A DNA stretch of 64,000 nt from Alphaproteobacteria bacterium. GTDB taxonomy: Bacteria; Pseudomonadota; Alphaproteobacteria; Rhizobiales; JAJFHC01. The DNA lies in contig JAJFHD010000012.1 of NCBI GenBank assembly GCA_021775805.1, forward strand, positions 124,001 to 188,000, in the 5' to 3' direction. Made by a program: the position numbers and the translations under genes. Position 1 is the first letter of the stretch. Each line of letters starts with the position of its first letter. This document shows positions 1 to 6,678 of the stretch, piece after piece. The notes beneath the pieces are model-generated. The model saw only the letters and a program-made list of their open reading frames with translations, was not told where the DNA came from and searched no databases.

Positions 1-263
1 TTCTCTGATAGAAAACCGTACCCCGGATGCACCGCGTCTGCGCCGGTTATTTCACAAGCGGCAAGTATGGCGGGTATGTTTAGATAGCTGTGCGTGGCCG
101 ACGGTGGTCCAATGCAAACGCTTTCGTCGGCCAGGCGGACATGCATGGCGTTTTCATCGGCCGTCGAATGAATGGCGACCGTCGCAATCCCCATTTCCCG
201 GCACGCGCGCTGTATCCGGAGAGCGATCTCGCCTCGATTTGCGATGAGTATCTTGTCGAACAT
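1..263 (-). CDS. accC: Biotin carboxylase subunit of acetyl-CoA carboxylase (5' part only)
   Basis: AccC carboxylates biotin on BCCP using ATP and bicarbonate, the first half-reaction of malonyl-CoA formation for fatty acid synthesis. Reading the minus strand from the ATG at 263 gives [20 protein letters not shown], the signature N-terminus of the biotin carboxylase N-domain, continuing to the conserved HPGYGFLSE motif at the window edge. Only about 87 of roughly 450 codons are present, so the ATP-grasp domain lies outside. The gene starts 21 bases downstream of the accB stop, the usual accBC arrangement. The protein is certain; the cut is only the end of the window. Confidence 0.95.
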   Translation of the reverse strand, partial: MFDKILIANRGEIALRIQRACREMGIATVAIHSTADENAMHVRLADESVCIGPPSATHSYLNIPAILAACEITGADAVHPGYGFLSE

Positions 264-284
264 ATGTCGGGCAATCGGTTTGGA

Positions 285-743
285 TTATTCGATGACGAGA
301 AGCGGTTCGCCAAACTCCACAGGCTGACCGTCGTCGACAAATATGGCCGTGACGGTCCCGGAAGACTGTGCGGTTATCGGGTTCATTGTTTTCATTGCTT
401 CGACGATCAAGACGGTCTGGCCGCTGGTAACGGTGGCGCCGACCTCAACAAAGGGCCTGGCACCGGGTTCCGGCGCGCGGTACGCGGTACCGACCATGGG
501 TGATTTCAACGTTCCCGGATGCGTTGCCGGTTGCGCCGGGGCAGGTGGTGTCACGGCTACGGGCGCGCTAGCAGCAGTCGGCGGAGCAGGTGCCGCAACC
601 GTCATGGCTGCTCCTGGAGCGGCACGCACGACCCGAATGCGAAAGTCATCGTGTTCGACTTCGATTTCGGTCAGTTCGGTCTCAGTTAGAAGCGTCGCAA
701 GATCCCGTATCAGGTCCTGGTCGACTGGATTTTTTTTCGTCAT
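285..743 (-). CDS. accB: Biotin carboxyl carrier protein of acetyl-CoA carboxylase
   Basis: This 152-residue protein carries the biotin that AccC carboxylates and the carboxyltransferase unloads. The N-terminal ~45 residues form the acidic helical part, residues ~46-75 are an Ala/Pro-rich flexible linker, and the C-terminal ~80 residues are the biotinyl domain. The biotin attachment motif is EAMKTMNPI, with the Lys as acceptor. The common form is EAMKxMNEI, so the M-N-P variant is a small deviation. Length is normal for the family. It sits between aroQ and accC on the minus strand with short gaps, suggesting one transcript. Confidence 0.97.
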   Translation of the reverse strand: MTKKNPVDQDLIRDLATLLTETELTEIEVEHDDFRIRVVRAAPGAAMTVAAPAPPTAASAPVAVTPPAPAQPATHPGTLKSPMVGTAYRAPEPGARPFVEVGATVTSGQTVLIVEAMKTMNPITAQSSGTVTAIFVDDGQPVEFGEPLLVIE

Positions 744-761
744 CGATCTGTTACATTCTGT

Positions 762-1202
762 TTATGCGTTGATAATCTGTTCCATCGCTTCCAACGCCAG
801 TTCATAGCCCTTTGATCCGAAACCACATATCACGCCGTTGGCCACAGAGGAAACATAGCTGTGATGCCTGAACGGTTCGCGTTGATAGATGTTGGAAAGA
901 TGAACTTCGACGATGGGAATGCCGCACATCTTGAGAGCATCCATAATCGCAACAGAGGTATGAGTGTAGGCGGCGGCGTTGATCACGATGCCGGAATTAT
1001 CAGTTTTCGAGCGCTGGATGAGATCGACGAGTTCACCTTCATGGTTGCTTTGATGAAAGTCGACCGACAACCCAAGGCTCTCCGCACGCGTTGTGCAAGC
1101 CGAGCGAACATCTTCGAGGGTCGTTGTTCCATAGATCTCCGGTTCCCGCACTCCAAGAAGATTGAGGTTCGGACCATTGAGCACAAGAACAGGCTTAACC
1201 AT
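762..1202 (-). CDS. aroQ: Type II 3-dehydroquinate dehydratase
   Basis: Cytoplasmic shikimate-pathway enzyme that dehydrates 3-dehydroquinate to 3-dehydroshikimate. The 146-residue product starts [17 protein letters not shown], which contains the family N-terminal motif, and has the later conserved segments [25 protein letters not shown] and [17 protein letters not shown], whose His is catalytic in type II enzymes. I chose the ATG at 1202, preceded by GAAGGG, rather than an in-frame ATG at 1226 that would add eight residues; both have some ribosome-binding complement. It lies between the ScsC-like gene and accB in a same-strand run. Confidence 0.96.
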   Translation of the reverse strand: MVKPVLVLNGPNLNLLGVREPEIYGTTTLEDVRSACTTRAESLGLSVDFHQSNHEGELVDLIQRSKTDNSGIVINAAAYTHTSVAIMDALKMCGIPIVEVHLSNIYQREPFRHHSYVSSVANGVICGFGSKGYELALEAMEQIINA

Positions 1203-1320
1203 GACGACCCTTCGATTCGTGAGCATGCCTCACGGAATTGGCCGTCACCTTATAGACCGCACTTGCAACAAGTAAAGTTGTTTGTTCCGGGCGCGGATGG
1301 ACACGAAACCCCAATCGGCA

Positions 1321-2304
1321 TCAGCACACTTTGCATCCACCGGATTGTCGGATTTCGACGACCTTCCGATTGAGGATATCCACGAGTTGAGCGGAATTGT
1401 TGATGATTTGATCGTCAAGCACGAAGGAGGGGGTCGCGTTGATTCCCACCGCTTCTGCGAGTTGGCGGCCCTCCTGGATCGCGGCGCTTACCGACGGATC
1501 TTTCATGTCCCGTTTCAGTTGCTCGACATCCAGACCGACGCTTTTCGCCACCTGCATCACCTGGGCTTCCCCCTCGAGGCCACGGGCACGCATGAGTGCC
1601 AGGTGGAACTCCCAGTATTTGTTTTGCTTGCGCGATGCCAGGGCGGCCATGGCGGCAATCACGGAACCTTCGCTCAGGATCGGGAACTCGCGCATGACCA
1701 CCCGGACGTTTGAATCGGACTTGATGAACTCGAGCACATTGTCGAGCGACACTTTGCAGTAGTGGCAGTTGTAGTCAAAAAACTCCACAAGGGTGATGTC
1801 GCCGTTGGGATTGCCGGCAACAAACGTGTTGTCGGAGCGGAACATGATGTCCTTGTTCCTTGACAGGGCTTCCTTCGCCTGTGCGAGTTTCTGCACTTCT
1901 TCCCGACGCTGCAGCTCCTGAGACATTTCCACAAGGATCTCCGGATTGGCAACCAGGTATTCGCGTGCAATTTCGGCAATCTCTTTCTTTTTTGCATCGT
2001 TGAAGACGGCTTCATTCTGGTCGGATTTCACGAGTCCGGGGTTGGCCGCAATGAACTCGCGCGCTATTTCGGCAATCTCCTTGCGTCTCCCGGCGTCGAA
2101 CGGATCGTTGCTTGGTGTGTCCTTAACAATCTCGGGATTGGCGCTGATATAGGCGCTGACGACACTCCCGATTTCCGTCTTCTTCGACTCACTGAACGGC
2201 GTTTCGGGGACCGGTGCTGCCGGTTGCTGGTCCGCATACCAGTTGGACACGCCGACCGCCAATGCGACGATCGCAACCGCACCGTAAATGTGGTTCAAAT
2301 TCAT
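1321..2304 (-). CDS. DsbA/ScsC-like periplasmic thiol-disulfide oxidoreductase with N-terminal 32-residue repeats
   Basis: A 327-residue thioredoxin-fold protein. Residues ~5-22 are a hydrophobic signal or anchor. The active site is CHYC at 180-183 in the context EFFDYN-CHYC, typical of DsbA family proteins of the Com1/ScsC type. Before the catalytic domain come three near-identical units spaced exactly 32 residues apart (starting at about 41, 73 and 105), each of the form K-K-x-E-I-x-x-x-x-x-x-Y/F-I-x-A-N-P. In ScsC proteins an N-terminal helical arm drives trimerisation; by analogy these repeats may oligomerise it and give isomerase activity (inference). The chosen ATG (2304) follows the M48 gene by 31 bases. 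The protein ends in CKVC, an extra Cys pair. Confidence 0.85.
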   Translation of the reverse strand: MNLNHIYGAVAIVALAVGVSNWYADQQPAAPVPETPFSESKKTEIGSVVSAYISANPEIVKDTPSNDPFDAGRRKEIAEIAREFIAANPGLVKSDQNEAVFNDAKKKEIAEIAREYLVANPEILVEMSQELQRREEVQKLAQAKEALSRNKDIMFRSDNTFVAGNPNGDITLVEFFDYNCHYCKVSLDNVLEFIKSDSNVRVVMREFPILSEGSVIAAMAALASRKQNKYWEFHLALMRARGLEGEAQVMQVAKSVGLDVEQLKRDMKDPSVSAAIQEGRQLAEAVGINATPSFVLDDQIINNSAQLVDILNRKVVEIRQSGGCKVC

Positions 2305-2335
2305 AGTTCGCTTCAACCCCTTGTTGCCGTCGTCT

Positions 2336-3697
2336 TCAAGATTTCTTCGGGCGTTTAAGGACCAATATGTTATTTGCCCGGTTCCACGGAGGGGACCCTT
2401 TTCTGAGCCTACTTTTAGCCTTCTTGGCGCGTTGTTTTGCCAACTTGAGATCGCCGCGGAGTAATGCCGCTTCGGCCGAGGACAGATCTGCGCGTCCAAT
2501 ATCCCCTAGTCTTGCGTACCCTATAGCAAGTTGCTGGTGCAGCGTAACCGATTTGCCTTCCCGGGTAGCCGCCTTGAACAAATGGCCGATAGCCTCCTTG
2601 ACCAGCTTGGGGTTGTTTGTGGCCATCAGGGCCTGCCCCAACAGTACCCTGATCAGGGCAGCGCCCGGGGCAAGCTTCACGGCTCTTCGCAATGGTGCGA
2701 CAGCCTGTTTCGCCTTGCCTGATTCGAACAGTGCCTGCCCCTTCAACTCCCAGAAATAAGGGTTTTTCGGGTATGCTTTGATAAGGCCATCGATCTCTCG
2801 CATGGCGAGCGCAAGGTCGGCACGTCGATAGGCGGCGATCGCCCGTGCATATCGGGCAGGTATGGTCTTGTTCGATGGCGGATATCGCCTGAATACAGTT
2901 GATGCCGCTTCGAGAAAGCCATGCAATTTCGCTTGCGCGAGTTTATGGCGAAAAAGAAGTCCCGGCGAATCCTTTTTGTTGAAATAGGGACTCTTACGCG
3001 CTCTGTTTTCCAGCAATCTGACCCGATCTCTCGCAGCTGGATGAGACTGGAGGTAAGGGTCGGTATACTTTGAGGAAAAGACAGATTGATTGGCGAGCTT
3101 GTTAAACAGGTCAAGCATGCCCTTTGCGGATTGCTTTGTTTTATCGAGATACTTCATGGCTGCCTGATCGGCAGACGCTTCCTGGGCACGCTGGTAGGAC
3201 AATAGGGTCCGCTGAGCAAAACCCTGGCCACCGAGAATGACGCCCTGGCCGGCACTGCCGACATTGGAACCCGTCGCTGCGCCACCTGCGACGGCTGCCG
3301 CACCGAGAAGGATACTGATAATACTTGCGGCTTGGGCATTTTGGAGTTGTTTGCGCAATTGGGATAAGTGACCGCCCGTAATATGCCCGGTCTCATGGGC
3401 CAGCACACCGATGACCTCATTGGGTGTCGCGAGTTCGGTGATCAGACCGGTATGGACAAAAACCCTCTGACCGCCGGCCACAAACGCGTTAATCGAGGTC
3501 GCACCGATAATGTTCACTTCCACGCTACCCGGATTCAGTCCTGCCGCACGAAACACCGGGTTTGCGTAAAGCCGCAACAGGCTCTCGATTTCTGAATCGC
3601 GTATCAGACCCTGAGCCGACGACGGGCTCGCCAGTGCCAGGATCCAGGCAAACACAGCAAGAGACACAACAGACTTATGAAATGGTAATTTAAACAA
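2336..3697 (-). CDS. Periplasmic M48-family metalloprotease with TPR repeats (BepA/YfgC-like)
   Basis: The 453-residue product has a signal peptide (about residues 1-28, ending SSA-QG), an M48 peptidase domain with the zinc motif HETGH (H101, E102, H105), and a C-terminal half (~270-450) made of TPR-like helical repeats. This order matches BepA/YfgC, which in E. coli supports outer-membrane LptD/BAM assembly and degrades misfolded outer-membrane proteins. The start appears to be TTG at 3697; the frame has no better ATG that keeps the signal peptide. A disulfide oxidoreductase immediately downstream fits a joint role in envelope protein quality control (inference). The exact substrate cannot be read from the sequence. 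Confidence 0.9.
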   Translation of the reverse strand: MFKLPFHKSVVSLAVFAWILALASPSSAQGLIRDSEIESLLRLYANPVFRAAGLNPGSVEVNIIGATSINAFVAGGQRVFVHTGLITELATPNEVIGVLAHETGHITGGHLSQLRKQLQNAQAASIISILLGAAAVAGGAATGSNVGSAGQGVILGGQGFAQRTLLSYQRAQEASADQAAMKYLDKTKQSAKGMLDLFNKLANQSVFSSKYTDPYLQSHPAARDRVRLLENRARKSPYFNKKDSPGLLFRHKLAQAKLHGFLEAASTVFRRYPPSNKTIPARYARAIAAYRRADLALAMREIDGLIKAYPKNPYFWELKGQALFESGKAKQAVAPLRRAVKLAPGAALIRVLLGQALMATNNPKLVKEAIGHLFKAATREGKSVTLHQQLAIGYARLGDIGRADLSSAEAALLRGDLKLAKQRAKKAKSRLRKGSPPWNRANNILVLKRPKKS

Positions 3698-4043
3698 TCA
3701 CATGACCCGTCCACCTTGGAACGGCCTCCTGTTTGCTGAACGGCGCATTGTAACGACCCCACCAACATCGTGACGGCGCGGGCGGCTTCATCATGAATCC
3801 CAAGTCTAAGAGGCAACGGCCTCTTTTCAAATCGGTGCCGCAACACTAGGGTTCTTGCGGTGTCTGGTCAATTAACTCCCTTGACACTCCCGAATTGTTT
3901 ACCTGGGGCAATCCTGTTTGTCGCACAAGTATGGGTATCGCGGTCAAATAGGGCAACACTGGGGCGTATTGCTGCGTTTGGCGTGGGAGGGACATTGCGT
4001 AAGTGACCCCGGATGGGGACCGCAACAGAAGGGCAGGTGAGAG
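3698..4043. other. Intergenic region between divergent genes, 346 bases
   Basis: This gap separates the minus-strand M48 protease gene from the plus-strand aminotransferase and should hold promoters for both. A TTGACA hexamer occurs at 3881-3886 on the plus strand, but no acceptable -10 lies 16-18 bases downstream. Short open frames here look like noise: low-complexity Arg/Cys-rich translations and no ribosome binding sites. I see no hairpin, RNA gene or repeat that I would defend. Confidence 0.5.
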
Positions 4044-5213
4044 TTGGACTTACAAATTCCCGAACTGACGCCAAGTACGCGAAGCAACATCGCGTCTTTT
4101 CTGGCCATGGACATGCTCAGGGCGGCAAACGATGCCCAGGCCGGCGGTCAGGATGTGGTACACATGGAAGTCGGACAGCCAGGCGCCCGGGCACCCGAAC
4201 GGGTGCTGGACGCCGCAAGAGCAGGATTGGCGTCGGACCGGATCGGCTATACCGAAGCTCTTGGCATTCCTGCACTTCGGGAACGTATATCCAGACATTA
4301 CAGAGACGCATACGGTGTTTCGGTGGATCCGTCACGGGTGATTGTGACGACGGGATCGTCCGCCGGGTTCATTTTCTCGTTCCTTTCGATTTGCGACGCC
4401 GGAGACGGATTTGCCCTGACCACGCCAGGATACCCGGCATACCGAAATATCCTGGCGAGCCTCGATATTGAGCCGGTGCTTATAGAAACCAGCGCCGCGA
4501 ACCGGTGGTCGCCCACACCAGACGACATCGGCACCATTGCTTCAGGCAAGCGCGTCAAAGGCATTCTTCTGGCCAGCCCGGCCAATCCGACCGGCACCAT
4601 GTTGTCCCCGGCAAGCTTGAAGGCGATCATGGAGACCTGCCGCAAATCCGGCCTGTGGTTTGTTTCCGACGAGATCTACCACGGTCTGACTTACTCCATG
4701 CCGGCTGTCAGTGCGTTGCAGTATGACGACAATGCCATAGTCATCAACAGCTTCTCGAAATACTACTGCATGACCGGTTGGCGAGTTGGTTGGATGGTCG
4801 TCCCCCAGCATCTCGTCCGGCGCATCGAATGTCTGGCACAAAACCTGTTCATATCACCCCCGACATTGTCGCAACTCGCGGCCCTCGCAGCTTTTGATGC
4901 GACCGAAGAACTCGAAACGCTCAAGGCACAATATGCGATAAACCGTGACATTCTTCTGAGCGAGTTGCCCTCTGCGGGATTGACCGAGCTGGCGCCGGCC
5001 GACGGAGCCTTTTATGTCTATGCGGACATTCACAGATACTCGAACGATAGCTTCGATTTTGCCCACAGACTTCTGACGGACGCCGGCGTTGCCGTTACGC
5101 CGGGCGCGGACTTCGACTCAGTGCGTGGCCACAGGTTTGTCCGACTCTCGTTCGCGGGCTCCCAAGCGGATGTGCGTGAGGCCTGCATTCGCCTGAAATC
5201 GTTCCTTGCGTGA
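4044..5213 (+). CDS. Class I/II PLP-dependent aminotransferase
   Basis: A 389-residue fold-type I aminotransferase of the aspartate aminotransferase superfamily. PLP would be held by K239 in SFSKYYCMTGWRVG; the ASPANPTGT segment supplies the Asn that contacts PLP, and a C-terminal RLSFAGS supplies the carboxylate-binding Arg. The start is TTG at 4044 behind GGGCAGGTGAGAG; using a later ATG would remove the conserved N-terminal segment IPELTPSTRSN. The closest family resemblance is to the alphaproteobacterial general 'pyridoxal phosphate-dependent aminotransferase' group; the amino-acid substrate cannot be assigned. An IS630 element lies 47 bases after the stop. Confidence 0.9.
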   Translation: MDLQIPELTPSTRSNIASFLAMDMLRAANDAQAGGQDVVHMEVGQPGARAPERVLDAARAGLASDRIGYTEALGIPALRERISRHYRDAYGVSVDPSRVIVTTGSSAGFIFSFLSICDAGDGFALTTPGYPAYRNILASLDIEPVLIETSAANRWSPTPDDIGTIASGKRVKGILLASPANPTGTMLSPASLKAIMETCRKSGLWFVSDEIYHGLTYSMPAVSALQYDDNAIVINSFSKYYCMTGWRVGWMVVPQHLVRRIECLAQNLFISPPTLSQLAALAAFDATEELETLKAQYAINRDILLSELPSAGLTELAPADGAFYVYADIHRYSNDSFDFAHRLLTDAGVAVTPGADFDSVRGHRFVRLSFAGSQADVREACIRLKSFLA

Positions 5214-5262
5214 ATGGTTGCATAAGTGCCAGGCGACAAGTGTCTGGTTCACACTGAAACTA

Positions 5263-5285
5263 GTCCTCTGAATCATTCAAATTGA
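5263..5285 (+). repeat. Left terminal inverted repeat of the IS630 element
   Basis: The first eight bases (GTCCTCTG) match the right end exactly. The next fifteen match at about ten positions, with the last six (AATTGA) identical again. Confidence 0.75.
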
Positions 5286-5897
5286 CGGGTAGAGTTTTCT
5301 CAATTTGGTCCGCGCCTTCTCGTTGGTGAATTGCCAGTCTGCAACGGCTTGCAGCTTGTTGCGCTTTCCCGTCCATGCACTCACGTCGAACGCGAGTTTT
5401 TCCTGGCTGGCGATGCGCTGGTCCATACACTGTCGAGAGAGGATCGACAGCTCTGCTTCCGCCATGTTTAGCCAAGACCCATGCTTGGGCGTATAGTTCC
5501 ACTCGAAACGGTCGGCGATACGCCGAGCCTTGGCAGGCGGGAATGTGGCGTACAAAGACGCTGGCGTGTGGGTGTTGAGGTTGTCCTGAACCAGAACAAT
5601 TTTCTCGGCGTTCGCGAAGTGCACGTCGCTGAGATCGGCGAGGAAATGGGCATAGTCCGTCTTGCCGCGACGGCTGGTGACCTTGACGTGCCGCAAGCCT
5701 TCAAGCGGGGCGAAGGCCATAAACAGGCTCGCCGTTCCGGCGCGCTTGTATTCATAGTCATGACGAGCGACCCGGCCTGGCGTCATCGCAATGGGCAATC
5801 GGGTCGCACTCACCAGCTGTTTGGCGGCTTCATCCAAGCAAACCAATGGGCGCTTCGGATCACGGGGCCGTTGATAGACCGCCAGCACATTCTCCAT
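5277..5897 (-). CDS. IS630-family transposase, C-terminal DDE half (orfB frame)
   Basis: This frame carries the catalytic core of the transposase. The DDE triad is visible as the Asp in PLVCLDEAAK, the Asp in IVLVQDNLNTH and the Glu in WLNMAEAELS. The first ATG is at 5897, but the same frame is open upstream to the A7 run (5968-5974), adding NELKPHRSRYWVIPPKENAA, which is the expected IS630 sequence just before MENVL. It is therefore probably made as a fusion with the N-terminal half through a -1 shift rather than from its own start. Confidence 0.88.
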   Translation of the reverse strand: MENVLAVYQRPRDPKRPLVCLDEAAKQLVSATRLPIAMTPGRVARHDYEYKRAGTASLFMAFAPLEGLRHVKVTSRRGKTDYAHFLADLSDVHFANAEKIVLVQDNLNTHTPASLYATFPPAKARRIADRFEWNYTPKHGSWLNMAEAELSILSRQCMDQRIASQEKLAFDVSAWTGKRNKLQAVADWQFTNEKARTKLRKLYPSI

Positions 5898-5932
5898 GGC
5901 AGCAACAAAGGCGGCATTTTCCTTGGGAGGGA

Positions 5933-6412
5933 TTACCCAGTAGCGGCTGCGGTGAGGTTTAAGTTCATTTTTTTAAGCGTGCGGCCAACAGTGTTGAAGT
6001 GTGCTGTCTCAACGATGTTGAGCTCAATCACTTTGTCTGCCAGCAGCCGGATGGTCCAACGTGCGTAACCTTTGGGCGGCTGCGAGCAAGCCAGGGCAAT
6101 CAGTCTGGCTTCGGCCTCACCGTCGAAAATACGTTTCACAGATGGATGGACCTGCCGCTTGCGCGCAAAAACAGCATCCAATCCTTTCATCACGAATGTC
6201 TCGCGCACCCGAGCCACCGTCGAAGGGGATGTTTCCAGACTTTGCCAGATTTTGCGGTCCGTCCAGCTTTCCCCGTGGAGACCCTTATCGGCTTTCAGAA
6301 GGATGCGGGCTTTGCGGTTGGCCGTTGCCGATAGCGTTCCTTTATTGATCTTGCAAAGCAAGGCCTCTCGCTCGGATAGCGCAAGTTCAACAACGTATTT
6401 CTTGTTCGCCAC
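5933..6412 (-). CDS. IS630-family transposase, N-terminal helix-turn-helix half (orfA frame)
   Basis: A 159-residue product from the GTG at 6412, preceded by AGGAG seven bases upstream; the open frame extends to 6472 but the extra residues look unlike the family. It carries the paired helix-turn-helix DNA-binding region (WTDRKIWQSLETSPSTVARV and the later KGYARWTIRLLADKV). The frame ends LKKMNLNLTAAATG-stop, whereas family members continue LKKNELKPHRSRYW. That switch coincides with a run of seven A (5968-5974), where a -1 shift restores the full protein. This could be programmed slippage or a recent frameshift mutation. Confidence 0.85.
   Translation of the reverse strand: MANKKYVVELALSEREALLCKINKGTLSATANRKARILLKADKGLHGESWTDRKIWQSLETSPSTVARVRETFVMKGLDAVFARKRQVHPSVKRIFDGEAEARLIALACSQPPKGYARWTIRLLADKVIELNIVETAHFNTVGRTLKKMNLNLTAAATG
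5968..5974 (-). promoter_or_regulatory. Candidate -1 frameshift (slippage) site in the transposase gene
   Basis: Seven consecutive A on the coding strand in CTT-AAA-AAA-ATG. Moving back one base after the second AAA converts the downstream reading from MNLNLTAAATG-stop to NELKPHRSRYW, the family consensus. Some IS630 members are thought to use frameshifting. The strict X-XXY-YYZ heptamer is imperfect here because the A-site ATG re-pairs poorly, so P-site or transcriptional slippage is more plausible. Confidence 0.55.
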
Positions 6413-6476
6413 AACCACACTCCTGTTCTTTGCTGGGGCAAACAAAGAATCAAATTCGCAGCAGAAACACAACCAT

Positions 6477-6499
6477 TCAATTCAATTGAGGCAGAGGAC
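6477..6499 (-). repeat. Right terminal inverted repeat of the IS630 element
   Basis: This is the partner of the left end, read on the minus strand. It lies just inside the right-hand TA at 6500-6501 and upstream of the transposase reading frame. Confidence 0.75.
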
Positions 6500-6678
6500 T
6501 AGAGCATTATCCGACCACAATGAACCATTTGATGAGCCAAATCGGCCAATCGAAGGCGTTGCGAAGTTAGACCGATGTCCCACGTCGCCCAGCGCTGCGC
6601 GCCTTGGCGAATGAGCTGATTTGACTCCATCAAATGCTTCAATAAAGACCAGATGCGGTCTAGAAGTTCACCACGCGA

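Larger units (their letters stand above)
5261..6501 (-). mobile_element. IS630-family insertion sequence with intact ends
   Basis: The element is about 1.24 kb. Its ends are imperfect inverted repeats: the left end from 5263 reads GTCCTCTGAATCATTCAAAT, and the reverse complement of the right end (from 6499) reads GTCCTCTGCCTCAATTGAAT. About 18 of the first 23 positions match. TA dinucleotides flank both sides (5261-5262 and 6500-6501), as expected for the TA target duplication of IS630/Tc1/mariner elements. It encodes a DDE transposase split between two frames. The insertion fell between the aminotransferase and rne 3' ends and appears to break no gene. Sharp boundaries and intact catalytic residues suggest a fairly recent insertion. 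Confidence 0.9.

Noticed and set aside
3881-3886. TTGACA as a -35 box for the aminotransferase
   Set aside because: No -10-like hexamer occurs 16-18 bases downstream (the sequence there is TGGGGC-like).
6646-6661. Terminator after rne
   Set aside because: AGACC/GGTCT forms only a five-base stem and the T-rich tail is interrupted; too weak to call.
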